This document shows, piece after piece, positions 41,666-51,106 of a stretch of 64,000 nucleotides of DNA; positions within the stretch are counted from its first letter, which is position 1, and each line of letters begins with the position of its first letter. A program made the position numbers and the translations under genes. The DNA is taken from NCBI GenBank assembly GCA_018266755.1, contig JAFDZW010000005.1:558001-622000 (forward strand), in the 5' to 3' direction. Below the pieces are notes generated by a model. That model was not told the origin of the DNA. It was given only the letters and a program-made list of their open reading frames with translations, and ran no database searches. The DNA is from Bacteroidota bacterium (GTDB taxonomy: Bacteria > Bacteroidota > Ignavibacteria > Palsa-1295).

Positions 41666-44600
41666 TAGTAGTTCGGGAAAGTGTTGTTGATCACTCGATT
41701 CTGTGACGACTTATTGCTCTGACGCATCATATCAGATGGAATGGCGGTATCGCGGCCGTTCGAATATGCCTGATGCAGCGCGTCGAACTTCGACTCCAAC
41801 CGCGAGAAATCGTATCCGCCGCCGCCATGCGAGCCTCCACCTCCGCGCATATAGGCAAGCGATTCTGCATGCGGGATCACGCGATAGCTCGAGCGAGGCT
41901 GCATAATCTCCGGACCGCGTTCGCCGACCCAGAACGGTTGATTCGTTGGTGTGTTATCGGTGCCTTCCGCGAACCCGAACAGGCCGCCAAGAATACTGCT
42001 GGCAATGCCGCCACCGGGGATGAGTGCGAGCATAGACTTCGCAAGACCGCCGACCATCGACGTCGCCGCGGCTTTTTGTTCCGCTGCGCTGTGAGCACCC
42101 ATGAACTGCCGCAGGCCGCGAGCACCCGTGACGGCAGCATCAGCGCCGAATTGTCCGTCTTTACTGTTCGCTGAAGGAGCGGTAGGGGCGCTAGCCTCTT
42201 GCGCCTTGCCTGTCTCCGTAACCTGGGCGGCAGTCTCTTTCGACGATTCACCGAGCGTCTTGAGGTGTTGCGTGGCATCCTTCGCTGCATCTCCGAGGTC
42301 TTTCAGGTGAGTCGGCTCTTCGGCGTACGCACTTTCAATACCAAGGTGAGCTACACGTTCGGCGGACGGCAGCAATTCCGATGCTGCATTAAACTCCGTA
42401 TGGTGAAGGGATCCATGGACCTGGCCCGACGCATAACCAAGCACCGACGGAAGCAACACATTCGCACCGCCGGATAGATAACGCCCCTCCTGAAGTTGGT
42501 CAACACCTTCGTTGATCGAACCAAGGTTCATTAAATTCGAAGCGCCTACCGCTCCGGCACCTGCCGCCTCAAGCCCCTGTATGCCGGTCGTATAACCGAC
42601 CATATTCCCGGCGAAGCGAGGAATAGAGAACCCTTCGTGCCCACTGCCGAGAAACTTGAACAGATCGTCGCGGTTTTGTTCATATCCATGTGCAATCGAC
42701 GGCAGGACGCCGCCTATTCCCTTGTTCATCAATTCGTACCCGCCAACCGCTGTGTTGGCGAATATCTCTGCTATGCCTGCCGGGAATTGCGCGAAAGACT
42801 TACCTACATCGGCCATTCCGACACTTTCGCGTGTTCGCTCCTCGTCACGTTTATCTTCATTGCGCCGACGACGCTCTTCCTGCTTCGCTTTATTGAGCTC
42901 TTTTTGGAATTCCAGTTGACGACGAACAGCTTCTTCTTTTTCCTTCTCACCTTTGGTGAGCTCGGCGGCATCGTCTTTCGATACGTGTGGATAGTTGAGT
43001 ATGTAATCGGGGAAACCCGTGCCGTCCTTGAAGCCTGGCATTCCGGCGGACTGAAACAGGCCGACCATCGAGTTTGGGATGATCGTGCCCGGAACGTGGT
43101 CGATGCGGATCTCCGGGCCTTCCTCGCCAACGAGATACGGTGTGCCTACGGGCGTCGAACCGCCTTTCGCGCGTTTCGGGATATTACCGAGGATACCAAA
43201 GATGGAGTTCAGCGGTCCAAGACCGGGGATGGCACTGAACGGACCGCTATCCGCCGTGTCTGCTTTCTTCGCGAAGAGCGAATCAACTAGCTTTTCAACG
43301 GCCTTGCTCGCCGCAGTTGCTATCGCATTCCGAACGATGGACAGGAACAGATCGGCAAACCAATTCTTCGCGTCTGCCGTCTTCTGCTGCAAGGGCTGAA
43401 AGAACTGCTGCTCGAATGCGCCGAACATCTGCTGACCGGCGCTCTGGGCGATGGACTCGGCTTCCGAATATTGAGCCTTCCACGCCTTATTGAGAATATC
43501 CGCGCGGTCGCTGATATACTTTTTGGCCTTCTCGGTCAGGATCTCTTCCTTGCCATAATATTGATCCTGTTCGCCCTGCCACCGGATTTCAAGCAATGCG
43601 AGTTCGCGCTTGGTATCATCCGTGATGTTTTCGGCTTTGGCGTTGGCGAGCGTCTTTGCATCGTCAAGGCGCTCTTTCTCTTTATCTCGATCAAGCTGCC
43701 GAAGGTGCTCGGCGTCGGATAGATATTGCTTTTCCCATTCCTTTTGTGCGTCGAGAATTGCTTGTCCTCGGCCTTTTTCCAATGCACCGTAGTCCTGACC
43801 GAATTGCTTGGCTGCCGCGATCTCGGCGTCGTAGTAAAATAGCGTCAGCGCGAGTTTGCGCTTGCGGAATTCGCCTTCTTTGTCAATGATACGGTCATCG
43901 TTCTCAATATCCTGACGGGCCATCTCCGTGTAGTGCGCGAGTTGGTCCTCGGACTCTTTGGTCAGCGCATCGTAGCGAGCCTTGGCGATCTGCTCGGGAG
44001 TCTTCTCGGTGCCGGACTTACCGGAAGACGCGGCTGTCGCTTGCGACGGATCGAATGACGACACCTCAGTGAGCGCGTCGTTGTACTTCTTGATCTCGCC
44101 GCCCATGCGCTTAATTTTGTTCTCGAGCGCAGAGAGTAATTGCTCGGACGCCTCTTTTGACAGACCGCTGGTCTGCCCGCTTTGGATGGAGAGCTTCAGC
44201 CGTGCCGCTTGCTGTTCGAGCAGGGTAATGGAGTCACGCTGACCCGAAAGAGCGGCCATAAAATCATCGTTTGCCGCCTTTGCCTTTTCGGCCATCGCGG
44301 CATCCGTGCCAAGGGCGGATGCGTGTACGGTGACAGATCCCGCTGCCCTTTTGGCGGACTCGGCCTGTTGGTCGATAGCGCTTTTGATCCCTAGCTCGGC
44401 CTCTTCCTCCTTCGTGGTTGTACCTAACAGCAGATCGAGACCTACATCGGCCTTTTCCGCCCATTCACCCACGGACCCTATCCATTTGATGGCCAGTTGG
44501 CCTAGCCGCTCGACTTGGTTTTGACGCCGAATCGATTCTCGTTCTAGTGTCCCGTCTGCGGACGCGATGAATTCGGCCTGGCTCTTGACGAGTTGATTCG

Positions 44601-46116
44601 TGCCAGCAATAGCCCGACCAAACAGGTCCTCTTTGGAAGTCGCCTGCTCCAGGTCTTTCACGAGCGCAGGCATTGACATCCGCAGTCTGCCGAACACTTC
44701 CTTGCCTTCATCGCTATACATTCCTTGCGAAATGCCTCGGATGAATCTGTCGGCGGAAATCTCACCCTCAGTACCGGCGGTCTGTTTTTCAATCGCGGCA
44801 GCCGCCTGCACGATTTGCCTATTCTGTTCGCCTACAAAATGACCGGTGAACGCTGCTATCCGCGACAGCTCCTTCCAGTGGGCTTCGGTTATGCCCAATG
44901 TTTTACCGAAGCGTTCGTAATCCTGAATTGTCTGATTTACATTCGCTCTAGCCTGAGCAAACGTCAACCCTGACATTTGATATGCGCCCTGCAATTGTCG
45001 CGTTACCCGTGCGGATTCTTCACCGAGCTTGACGATCTCGCCGGTTGAAAGCCCGATACCCAATGACGATGCTACGCCGATCAGCTTGCCACTGAATTCA
45101 CCTGATAATTGCTGTCCGATCCCAAAAATGGATTTACCGTTCGAGCCCTCCTTCACATTTCGAATGTGCATCAGGGCATCGATCGTCTCCTTCTCGACTT
45201 GCTTGGCGTTAAGGATGGCCTGCTGCGTCTCTTCGTTGTTATCCTGCTTCAGCGCATTGTTAATCGCCTTAGCTTTCTGACGGTGCTCTTCGAGCAGTAC
45301 CTCGATCTTACGAAGCGAAAGACCTTTGAACTGGGCTTCGAGTTCGGACTGACGACGAAGCGACGCCTCTATAGTTGCAGCCGAACGGTCGGTGCCGTCC
45401 TTCTTGACGACGGATCGAGTAATGATGTCTGCCTTTAACGCTGCGAGCTCGCGGTCCCGATGCGCTTTGTTATCGCGCTCCTCATCGGCTATAGTCTTCC
45501 GATTCTGCTCTAGCTCAAGGCGCTCGCGTTCTTTGTAGAAATCAACGAACTGCTTGCTTCGTGGAGGGACCGTCGATCCGCTCGTCAATTCGTCAACGCG
45601 AGCCTTGGCCTGTGCCCGGAGACGTTCACGACGTGAATTCTCTTCCTTCTCGGCTTCCTGTGCACGTCGCTCGCGGTCTTTGGAAAGCTGCGTGTCCCCG
45701 GCAAGGATCTCGGCGTTAGTTTGCTTCTCCGACTGAAGGCGTTTCGCACGAAGATCAGCATCGTGCTTATCCCAAGCCGCATTCATCTGAATGCGCTTCG
45801 CCGTTTCGTCGCTGATAATCTTTGTGACGCCACGTTCATGGATTGCTGACCGTTCGGCGTAAGCCTTCGACCGCTCCTCTACTTTCTTGTAGTACCCGGA
45901 TTCCCATGCCTGCCATGATGCCTCTGCTGTATCCTTATGCGATGCTATGCGCTTGTTATTGTTCTGTTGCTCTTGACGAACAATAGCAACGCCCGAGTCC
46001 TGAAACTTGCGGTTGACGGATTGAATGAGTTCATCGATCTGGCCAAGAAACGCATCGGAGTCCTCGGCCGTGAACCCTAGTCCTATCAGTAAGTTATCGG
46101 AGTCGGTCGTTGCCAT
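41665..46116 (-). CDS. Tail tape measure protein
   Basis: 1483 residues. N-terminal half is charged coiled coil (residues about 30-330), the middle contains helical transmembrane-prone segments, and the C-terminal half shows two copies of the tape-measure module GxxxPVGxPYLVGEEGPEI and NQPFWVGERGPEI. By the usual rule of about 1.5 A per residue, tail length would be near 220 nm. TAATG junction with the next gene. Confidence 0.9.
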   Translation of the reverse strand: MATTDSDNLLIGLGFTAEDSDAFLGQIDELIQSVNRKFQDSGVAIVRQEQQNNNKRIASHKDTAEASWQAWESGYYKKVEERSKAYAERSAIHERGVTKIISDETAKRIQMNAAWDKHDADLRAKRLQSEKQTNAEILAGDTQLSKDRERRAQEAEKEENSRRERLRAQAKARVDELTSGSTVPPRSKQFVDFYKERERLELEQNRKTIADEERDNKAHRDRELAALKADIITRSVVKKDGTDRSAATIEASLRRQSELEAQFKGLSLRKIEVLLEEHRQKAKAINNALKQDNNEETQQAILNAKQVEKETIDALMHIRNVKEGSNGKSIFGIGQQLSGEFSGKLIGVASSLGIGLSTGEIVKLGEESARVTRQLQGAYQMSGLTFAQARANVNQTIQDYERFGKTLGITEAHWKELSRIAAFTGHFVGEQNRQIVQAAAAIEKQTAGTEGEISADRFIRGISQGMYSDEGKEVFGRLRMSMPALVKDLEQATSKEDLFGRAIAGTNQLVKSQAEFIASADGTLERESIRRQNQVERLGQLAIKWIGSVGEWAEKADVGLDLLLGTTTKEEEAELGIKSAIDQQAESAKRAAGSVTVHASALGTDAAMAEKAKAANDDFMAALSGQRDSITLLEQQAARLKLSIQSGQTSGLSKEASEQLLSALENKIKRMGGEIKKYNDALTEVSSFDPSQATAASSGKSGTEKTPEQIAKARYDALTKESEDQLAHYTEMARQDIENDDRIIDKEGEFRKRKLALTLFYYDAEIAAAKQFGQDYGALEKGRGQAILDAQKEWEKQYLSDAEHLRQLDRDKEKERLDDAKTLANAKAENITDDTKRELALLEIRWQGEQDQYYGKEEILTEKAKKYISDRADILNKAWKAQYSEAESIAQSAGQQMFGAFEQQFFQPLQQKTADAKNWFADLFLSIVRNAIATAASKAVEKLVDSLFAKKADTADSGPFSAIPGLGPLNSIFGILGNIPKRAKGGSTPVGTPYLVGEEGPEIRIDHVPGTIIPNSMVGLFQSAGMPGFKDGTGFPDYILNYPHVSKDDAAELTKGEKEKEEAVRRQLEFQKELNKAKQEERRRRNEDKRDEERTRESVGMADVGKSFAQFPAGIAEIFANTAVGGYELMNKGIGGVLPSIAHGYEQNRDDLFKFLGSGHEGFSIPRFAGNMVGYTTGIQGLEAAGAGAVGASNLMNLGSINEGVDQLQEGRYLSGGANVLLPSVLGYASGQVHGSLHHTEFNAASELLPSAERVAHLGIESAYAEEPTHLKDLGDAAKDATQHLKTLGESSKETAAQVTETGKAQEASAPTAPSANSKDGQFGADAAVTGARGLRQFMGAHSAAEQKAAATSMVGGLAKSMLALIPGGGIASSILGGLFGFAEGTDNTPTNQPFWVGERGPEIMQPRSSYRVIPHAESLAYMRGGGGSHGGGGYDFSRLESKFDALHQAYSNGRDTAIPSDMMRQSNKSSQNRVINNTFPNY

Positions 46117-46118
46117 TG

Positions 46119-46449
46119 TCAGAGCGGTTTATTCATATTGTCTTCGACCTTCGAACGGATGCGTTCGGAGATCGCGAGATTCGTAAAGAGTGCAAGCTCT
46201 TCCGGATGCGGATCGATGCTGATCAACTGCCGGAAGGCCGTGAATCCGTCTGCCGCTCCGAAGTATCGGATGTAATGACGGTATCGTTCGGGGACATAAT
46301 CGGTGATGGCTTCGAAGCTTCTGGGCTTTCCGTCGCCGTCGAGTTCGAGCTCTCCTTCACGACCTGCCCATTGTTCTCGGAAGGCTCGGTCGATGGCGTC
46401 TTCGGCGTCCCAATGGGGAGTGGCTTCTCGAAGGTATCGATAAAAAAAT
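46119..46449 (-). CDS. -1 frame extension of the tail assembly chaperone (gpGT-like)
   Basis: Open in the -1 frame from the T7 run to TGA at 46119-46121, 2 nt before the tape measure ATG. It encodes about 107 residues (FYRYLREATPHWDAEDAIDR, GDGKPRSFEAITDYVPERYR, LALFTNLAISERIRSKVEDN) and looks like real protein, unlike the Ser/Pro/Thr-rich tail of the 0 frame. There is no start codon of its own near the beginning. A -1 slip would fuse it to the 137 first residues of the upstream frame to give about 244 residues. Confidence 0.8.
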
Positions 46450-46852
46450 CGCGCACGAGTGCCACCTCCTCCTCCGAGAGCTCATCGACGACCGTGAGCG
46501 GATCCGGTGCGTTGCCGACGGGCGTCACCAATACCGAGACGATGGCCCGGAACAGGTACTCGGGGATGAAGTCACGGTAGTACATTGCCGTCTTTCCGTC
46601 GTCCGTCGGCTTGAGGTACGTGATCTGATAGAGCGCGTACAGGAAGGCGCGATTATCGTCGATCATCGCCGAACGGTTGCCGCTGCCGTTGTCATCTTCG
46701 AGCATGCGGCTCATGTGCACTCTCGCGGCTTTGGAGAGTGCGGCCTTCAGCGCGGCGGCGTAGAATCCGCTATATGCTGAGCGGATCTTATACTGATGAC
46801 CGGCAAGCGTGACGGTCGTGAACTTCGGTGTTGGCTTGGTTTCGGTATTCAT
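46223..46852 (-). CDS. Tail assembly chaperone (gpG-like), 0-frame product
   Basis: 209 residues from ATG at 46852 (MNTETKPTPKFTTVTLAGHQ). Helical body (YAAALKAALSKAARVHMSRM, YALYQITYLKPTDDG, EEEVALVRDFFID) ending at the slippery site; the remaining 72 residues are low complexity. Located between the tail tube gene and the tape measure gene, where chaperones with a frameshifted longer form are found. The two forms coat and deliver the tape measure. Confidence 0.8.
   Translation of the reverse strand: MNTETKPTPKFTTVTLAGHQYKIRSAYSGFYAAALKAALSKAARVHMSRMLEDDNGSGNRSAMIDDNRAFLYALYQITYLKPTDDGKTAMYYRDFIPEYLFRAIVSVLVTPVGNAPDPLTVVDELSEEEVALVRDFFIDTFEKPLPIGTPKTPSTEPSENNGQVVKESSNSTATESPEASKPSPIMSPNDTVITSDTSERQTDSRPSGS
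46441..46448 (-). promoter_or_regulatory. Slippery site for -1 frameshifting
   Basis: Minus strand reads GAT TTT TTT ATC in the 0 frame, i.e. a T-TTT-TTT heptamer. A one-base backward slip leads into the long open frame described above. Same place and direction as the lambda G/GT frameshift. Confidence 0.8.
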
Positions 46853-46924
46853 TGGGCAAAGAAAGAAGTGCGGCGGCAAGCAGACGCTGAGCGCATGCCG
46901 GCCGCCGCATGATGAATGATATGC

Positions 46925-47164
46925 TTAGTTCGCAGCGGTCTCGGCCTTCGGCACGGGAGCGGCTTTCGCTTCCGGCTTGTCCTCGACGTAGTTCTCGGCG
47001 AAGTGATCGTTCGAGTATGCCGTGTCCTGCGGCTTGCCCGGTGCATCGAATACGAGCCAGAAGCCCGGTTCGACGATGAGCGCACCGTGCCCGATGGCCC
47101 TCTTTCCTGTGTGCTGCTCGGCGAGGATGGTCTCGCCGGTCGCCTTGTTGCGATACTTTTTCAT
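46925..47164 (-). CDS. Small phage protein after tail tube
   Basis: 79 residues. MKKYRNKATGETILAEQHTG then a compact domain (FWLVFDAPGKPQDTAYSNDH) and a Lys/Ala/Glu-rich tail. Similar short open frames after the tail tube gene occur in many phages. Role unknown. Two nt from the tail tube stop. Confidence 0.7.
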   Translation of the reverse strand: MKKYRNKATGETILAEQHTGKRAIGHGALIVEPGFWLVFDAPGKPQDTAYSNDHFAENYVEDKPEAKAAPVPKAETAAN

Positions 47165-47166
47165 GG

Positions 47167-48147
47167 TTAGTTCGTCCCCCTGTTTTTAATGGCAAGTGTG
47201 TCTGCGTTCGTTACGCCGATATCGATCGCCTCGGTGGCACCCGACGTCTCGGTGACGTTCAGGCAGGTCTGTCCCTTCACCTCGAAGTCGATGATATGAT
47301 CATCGTCGGCCTTGGTGATGGACATTTTCGACGGGACTGTCGGCAGACTGATCTTTCGACCGTCGGCGAGCGTGGCAAGGATCGCAACGCCGGCACGAGC
47401 GTCGGTCGTCCAGGCCTTGATGTTCGACGCACCGACGGACTTCGACTTGCCCTTGAGGGACCAATCGAACATCGAATGCGTGTATCTGTTGCGGGTGTCC
47501 TTGTCGTATTTGTCCGACGACTTGAGCGTGAAGTTCATGTCGAGCATCGCGCCTTCGAGCGCTGCGCCGGCGGCGTTCGTGAACTGGAACGACTGGAAGT
47601 TGCCCGGTACGTCCGTGGTCAGGTCGTAACCGCCCGCACTCATGCCGATTGTTCCGGTGCCCGCGCCGCCGGTCGTCGCAGCGACAGCATCTGCCATCCA
47701 GTCAAGCTCGTCGTCATTGACCTGACCGCTGAACATGGCTGCGAGCTTCGACATCGTCACGGTGTGCGAGTATTCGAACGCCGGACCGAGGTTCGTCGAA
47801 CCATTCGGTGTTGCGGGCGTGGAGTCGTTGATGAAGTACCAATAGTCGCCGTCGGCCATTTGCAGCTTGGCATCGACCAACCCGTTCTTGATCAGCAGAT
47901 ACAGGTTCAGAAGCATCGGCCAGGTGGCGCGAAACGTCTCGTGACGGACCTCGACATTATGGGCATACGGACGATATGCCTTCTGGAAGTCGTCGTTCGT
48001 CACGCTCTCGGTCTTGAACGACCGGAGATAAGCATGCCCGAGGGACAAAGCCTCCGGGCTTGTGAATGCATTGCCGGTGGGCACGACGAGCAAGCTGTTC
48101 ACTCGCTGAGCGCGTCCGGACTTTAACCCTTGGTGTACTGTAGACAT
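47167..48147 (-). CDS. Major tail tube protein
   Basis: 326 residues. Called by position (before the chaperone and tape measure genes) and by features: beta-rich with FSGQVNDDELDWMADAVAAT and SFQFTNAAGAALEGAMLDMN and a C-terminal Ig-like portion (HIIDFEVKGQTCLNVTETSG). Long for a tube protein (most 150-250), consistent with an added outer domain. Shares one base with the upstream GT9 gene. Confidence 0.75.
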   Translation of the reverse strand: MSTVHQGLKSGRAQRVNSLLVVPTGNAFTSPEALSLGHAYLRSFKTESVTNDDFQKAYRPYAHNVEVRHETFRATWPMLLNLYLLIKNGLVDAKLQMADGDYWYFINDSTPATPNGSTNLGPAFEYSHTVTMSKLAAMFSGQVNDDELDWMADAVAATTGGAGTGTIGMSAGGYDLTTDVPGNFQSFQFTNAAGAALEGAMLDMNFTLKSSDKYDKDTRNRYTHSMFDWSLKGKSKSVGASNIKAWTTDARAGVAILATLADGRKISLPTVPSKMSITKADDDHIIDFEVKGQTCLNVTETSGATEAIDIGVTNADTLAIKNRGTN

Positions 48148-49079
48148 TAGCTCTCCTTGTTAGTTAGAAATATGGAAAAACTCGTAAGCAACTCATCGGG
48201 CTTGGCGTCGATCATGCAGCGCGAGTAGTCATCGCAGCGACCGCCCTGATTCCACCCGCGTGAATACCGCTTCGAGCATGGAGCCGTGCAGCCCTTATCG
48301 TTCGGCGCGGACAGCACGACCATGCGCGGCCCACTTGAATACCGGTCATATTGACCGAGGATCGTGAAGGGATCGGAAGGACCGAAGACCGCGAACGTCG
48401 GCACATTAAGGGCCATCGCGACATGAACGATGCCGGTATCGACGCAAAAGACACCACGCGCATTGCCGACTGTCGAAATCAGTTCGGGGAGTGATCCAAA
48501 CATCGTCTGCCCTGCCCCGAGCCAGACCACGCCGTATTCGCGATTGAGACGGCGGTGAATGTATCCGGCAGAGGCCAGGTCGCGCTCGGGCGACGAGGCG
48601 GTCGGCGCATAGATCACCGCGCGTTCATCAATCGATTCATCCACAGCGAAGCCGAGCGCCGTCGGATAGTCAAACGACGGGGGGGCCGTGATGCCGAAAA
48701 ACGATGCGAACAGGTCGGTGAAATTCGTTAAGCCTGCACCGTCAGCCGCGATCTTCTCGTCGAGCGACCATTCGCAGAGCCAGTAGACCGAGCCGAATGT
48801 CGTGAGCGAGTCTTCCGTGAGACCAGGACGAATATTTTCTGCCGGAATGAATTCGCAGCCCGCACGCTCATAAAGCTCTTGCACGAATGGAGTCGCATAG
48901 ACAGTGAGTTCGTAGCCAAGACGTCGGAGTTCATAGATCACGGGCAACGACGCGATGTGATCGCCAAGGCCCACCCACAGATTGTCGTGGCGGGCCATCA
49001 GCAGCAATAGGCGATTCGGATCGCCCGAACCGTCGAAACGGCTGACCTGCCTGCCCGGCGATGTGTAATTCGGCGTCAT
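48147..49079 (-). CDS. GT9-type glycosyltransferase inside phage tail genes
   Basis: 310 residues. GT-B features of family 9: GLGDHIASLPVIYELRRLGY near residue 37 and VFCVDTGIVHVAMALNVPTF then AVFGPSDP. C-terminal Cys pattern GCTAPCSKRY..GGRCDDYSRC resembles bacterial GT9 proteins. It is coupled to its neighbours (1-nt and 4-nt overlaps), so it belongs to the late operon. Possible targets: virion proteins, or host lipopolysaccharide to block superinfection. Distant relative of the two chromosomal GT9 genes. Confidence 0.85.
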   Translation of the reverse strand: MTPNYTSPGRQVSRFDGSGDPNRLLLLMARHDNLWVGLGDHIASLPVIYELRRLGYELTVYATPFVQELYERAGCEFIPAENIRPGLTEDSLTTFGSVYWLCEWSLDEKIAADGAGLTNFTDLFASFFGITAPPSFDYPTALGFAVDESIDERAVIYAPTASSPERDLASAGYIHRRLNREYGVVWLGAGQTMFGSLPELISTVGNARGVFCVDTGIVHVAMALNVPTFAVFGPSDPFTILGQYDRYSSGPRMVVLSAPNDKGCTAPCSKRYSRGWNQGGRCDDYSRCMIDAKPDELLTSFSIFLTNKES

Positions 49080-49690
49080 GCGTCCTTCCAGTCCTGCGGT
49101 GTGCTGAAATACGTTCGGACCTTCATTGTCACGATCACCGAGAAGTAGTTCTTACCGAGTTGGCGCTCACCGCCACGCACCGTCGGCAGCGTGTTCGACA
49201 TGCGGACACGCCATGCGACCTTGTTCAGGAACTCCCAACGACGGTTTAATACCGCATGCGGAAGGCCGTCGTTATTGTATTTGTTTGCGACCATCGGATG
49301 AAACAGCGCCATCATGCACTGCCGGAAATGCGCATTACGGACCTTCTCGAAGTCCTTCACACCATCGGGACCGTTGTTGTATAGGAATACCGCCAGAACG
49401 TCATTCACCGTCGTGTCCATGAACGTTTCGATCGCGGTAATGTCGGACAGCATCTCTGCCGTAAATAGCCTGCACGTCGGCGTACCGGCTGGATCCGGGG
49501 ATTCGCTGACCGCACGCTCGAGTGCGACCGACCAACCGCGGCCGACGTCAACAAGCATCGGGCGACCGTTGAGATCTTTCGCGCCGCCGAGTGCTTCAAT
49601 CGCGTCGTCGACGAAATCGTCGACCGGATTCTGCTCGAGGCCAATCAGTTCGCCGTTCTGGTACCAGTCGGATAACTGCAACATGCTCAT
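49076..49690 (-). CDS. Tail terminator/completion-type protein
   Basis: 204 residues, ATG at 49690 (or 49684). Contains VFLYNNGPDGVKDFEKVRNA and WRVRMSNTLPTVRGGERQLG. Position between the neck protein and the tail tube suggests tail terminator. Longer than typical (about 130). Function assigned by position only. ATGA overlap with GT9. Confidence 0.55.
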   Translation of the reverse strand: MSMLQLSDWYQNGELIGLEQNPVDDFVDDAIEALGGAKDLNGRPMLVDVGRGWSVALERAVSESPDPAGTPTCRLFTAEMLSDITAIETFMDTTVNDVLAVFLYNNGPDGVKDFEKVRNAHFRQCMMALFHPMVANKYNNDGLPHAVLNRRWEFLNKVAWRVRMSNTLPTVRGGERQLGKNYFSVIVTMKVRTYFSTPQDWKDA

Positions 49691-50112
49691 GCCGCGATCT
49701 CCTTTTTGATAGCCTGGACGACAGCTTGCTTGACGGCAGACCGATTCGCGGGATTAAGGCCGATATGCTTACGTCGGCTCGTGAGGCCTTTGGCGATGTC
49801 TTCAAAGTCAGCCCCCGGACGTAAGAGCGCCGTGCCGTCGTTGGTATTGACTTCGAATGACTCTTTGTAGCTTCCGGTGCGATAGAGATCTGGCGGGTCG
49901 CCGCGATAGCCCTTACGCTCGCGACCATAGATTCGGTAGATTGGTGTATACTGTTCGAACGGCTGACCGTCCACATCCAGGCCACGGCTATTTGCGTCCC
50001 AGATCAGCTCGCGGGATTTCTCCGCTGCCGTCGTGACGCCGGTCGTCCGAAGCGCTTCGTTCGCTCTCGCGAGCTTCGTCCGGATTGCCGTTGTATCGAT
50101 GCGTAGGATCAT
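49687..50112 (-). CDS. Neck/virion morphogenesis protein (HK97 gp10-like)
   Basis: 141 residues from ATG at 50112 (MILRIDTTAIRTKLARANEA). SRELIWDANSRG, then LYRTGSYKESFEVNTNDGTA and a C-terminal KHIGLNPANRSAVKQAVVQA, the layout of HK97 gp10-like/phage virion morphogenesis proteins, where the R-T-G-x-L/Y-x-x-S motif is common. Joins head and tail. Confidence 0.7.
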   Translation of the reverse strand: MILRIDTTAIRTKLARANEALRTTGVTTAAEKSRELIWDANSRGLDVDGQPFEQYTPIYRIYGRERKGYRGDPPDLYRTGSYKESFEVNTNDGTALLRPGADFEDIAKGLTSRRKHIGLNPANRSAVKQAVVQAIKKEIAA

Positions 50113-50209
50113 GTACTCTCTCTCTCCCGAATAAAAAGGGGATGCCACCCGTGTGGCAGCACCCCCTCCCCTTGTGACTAACCGAGCCTCGCGACGCGGT
50201 TAAAAATCG

Positions 50210-51079
50210 TTACCAAATCGCGACCCGTCTGCCTACCGGTCGCGCTGCTTCCACCTCGTAGTCGGAGATCACGCCGTCGCCGTCGATATCCCATCGCACG
50301 AGCGAGAAGTCACCGGCGGAGATCCGTTTCTTACCATCGTCACTGAGACGACCGTACTTCGCTTCGTCGTACTTCGCGCTCATCATCGTTTCCACCGTGA
50401 AGCTGAAGCGGTCTCCACGGCCTTCGCGCTCGGTAATCACGCCATCGGCAGCCATGAGCATGAGCGTTGCATAGCATGCGCAGTTGACGAGCACGTCCGG
50501 GTTGTAGATCAGATCCAGCGAGTCCTCGTTCGCTGTCCTGCGCCATACCGGAGCGGCCAGTGTGCCGATGTTACGATAAGCGAATTGATTGTCGATCTGA
50601 TTGGTATCGATCAGGATCGCCCCGGTCTTGGCCGTGTTCGCCAGTGTGCCATTCGTCGGGATGCCTTTATAGCAATAGACATTCGGCTCCGTCGTGACGC
50701 TGCCAGCATCGAAGCCGTTGATAGCACCATAAAAACCGAGATACGCATCCCCGGACGTGCCGCTGCGTTCGTCGAATGGCATCACGAGACGTGCACCGGA
50801 CTGATCGACCGCACGTGCTTGGTCATTGCGTCGGTCGTCGATCTGTTGGCGCATGAATGACATCCATTGCTTCACCGTCTGCGGGAACCGCTTATCGGCT
50901 TCCTTGAGCAGATCGAACTTGAGGATGCGGTTCTTCGCAATGTCGATCTTGCGCTGTGCGTATCCGTTGAAATCATCCGACCCCAGGGATCGGCTCGATA
51001 TGACCTCCATCTGCTCGATCGTGTCGCGAACGTCACTGATCGTGCAGAATTGCTGTTGCGCAAAGGTCTTCTGAGCCAT
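50210..51079 (-). CDS. Head completion-type protein with Ca-binding loop
   Basis: 289 residues. N-terminal helical part, a central DUF1320-like hint (LMLMAADGVITEREGRG), and a C-terminal 12-residue EF-hand loop DIDGDGVISDYE (about 264-275). DUF1320 proteins are head-tail connectors; that link is weak here. The loop has Asp at 1, 3, 5 and Glu at 12, so calcium binding is likely. Between decoration-type and neck genes. Confidence 0.65.
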   Translation of the reverse strand: MAQKTFAQQQFCTISDVRDTIEQMEVISSRSLGSDDFNGYAQRKIDIAKNRILKFDLLKEADKRFPQTVKQWMSFMRQQIDDRRNDQARAVDQSGARLVMPFDERSGTSGDAYLGFYGAINGFDAGSVTTEPNVYCYKGIPTNGTLANTAKTGAILIDTNQIDNQFAYRNIGTLAAPVWRRTANEDSLDLIYNPDVLVNCACYATLMLMAADGVITEREGRGDRFSFTVETMMSAKYDEAKYGRLSDDGKKRISAGDFSLVRWDIDGDGVISDYEVEAARPVGRRVAIW

Positions 51080-51106
51080 ATCCCTGTGATCGAAGTAGAT
51101 ACGGTG

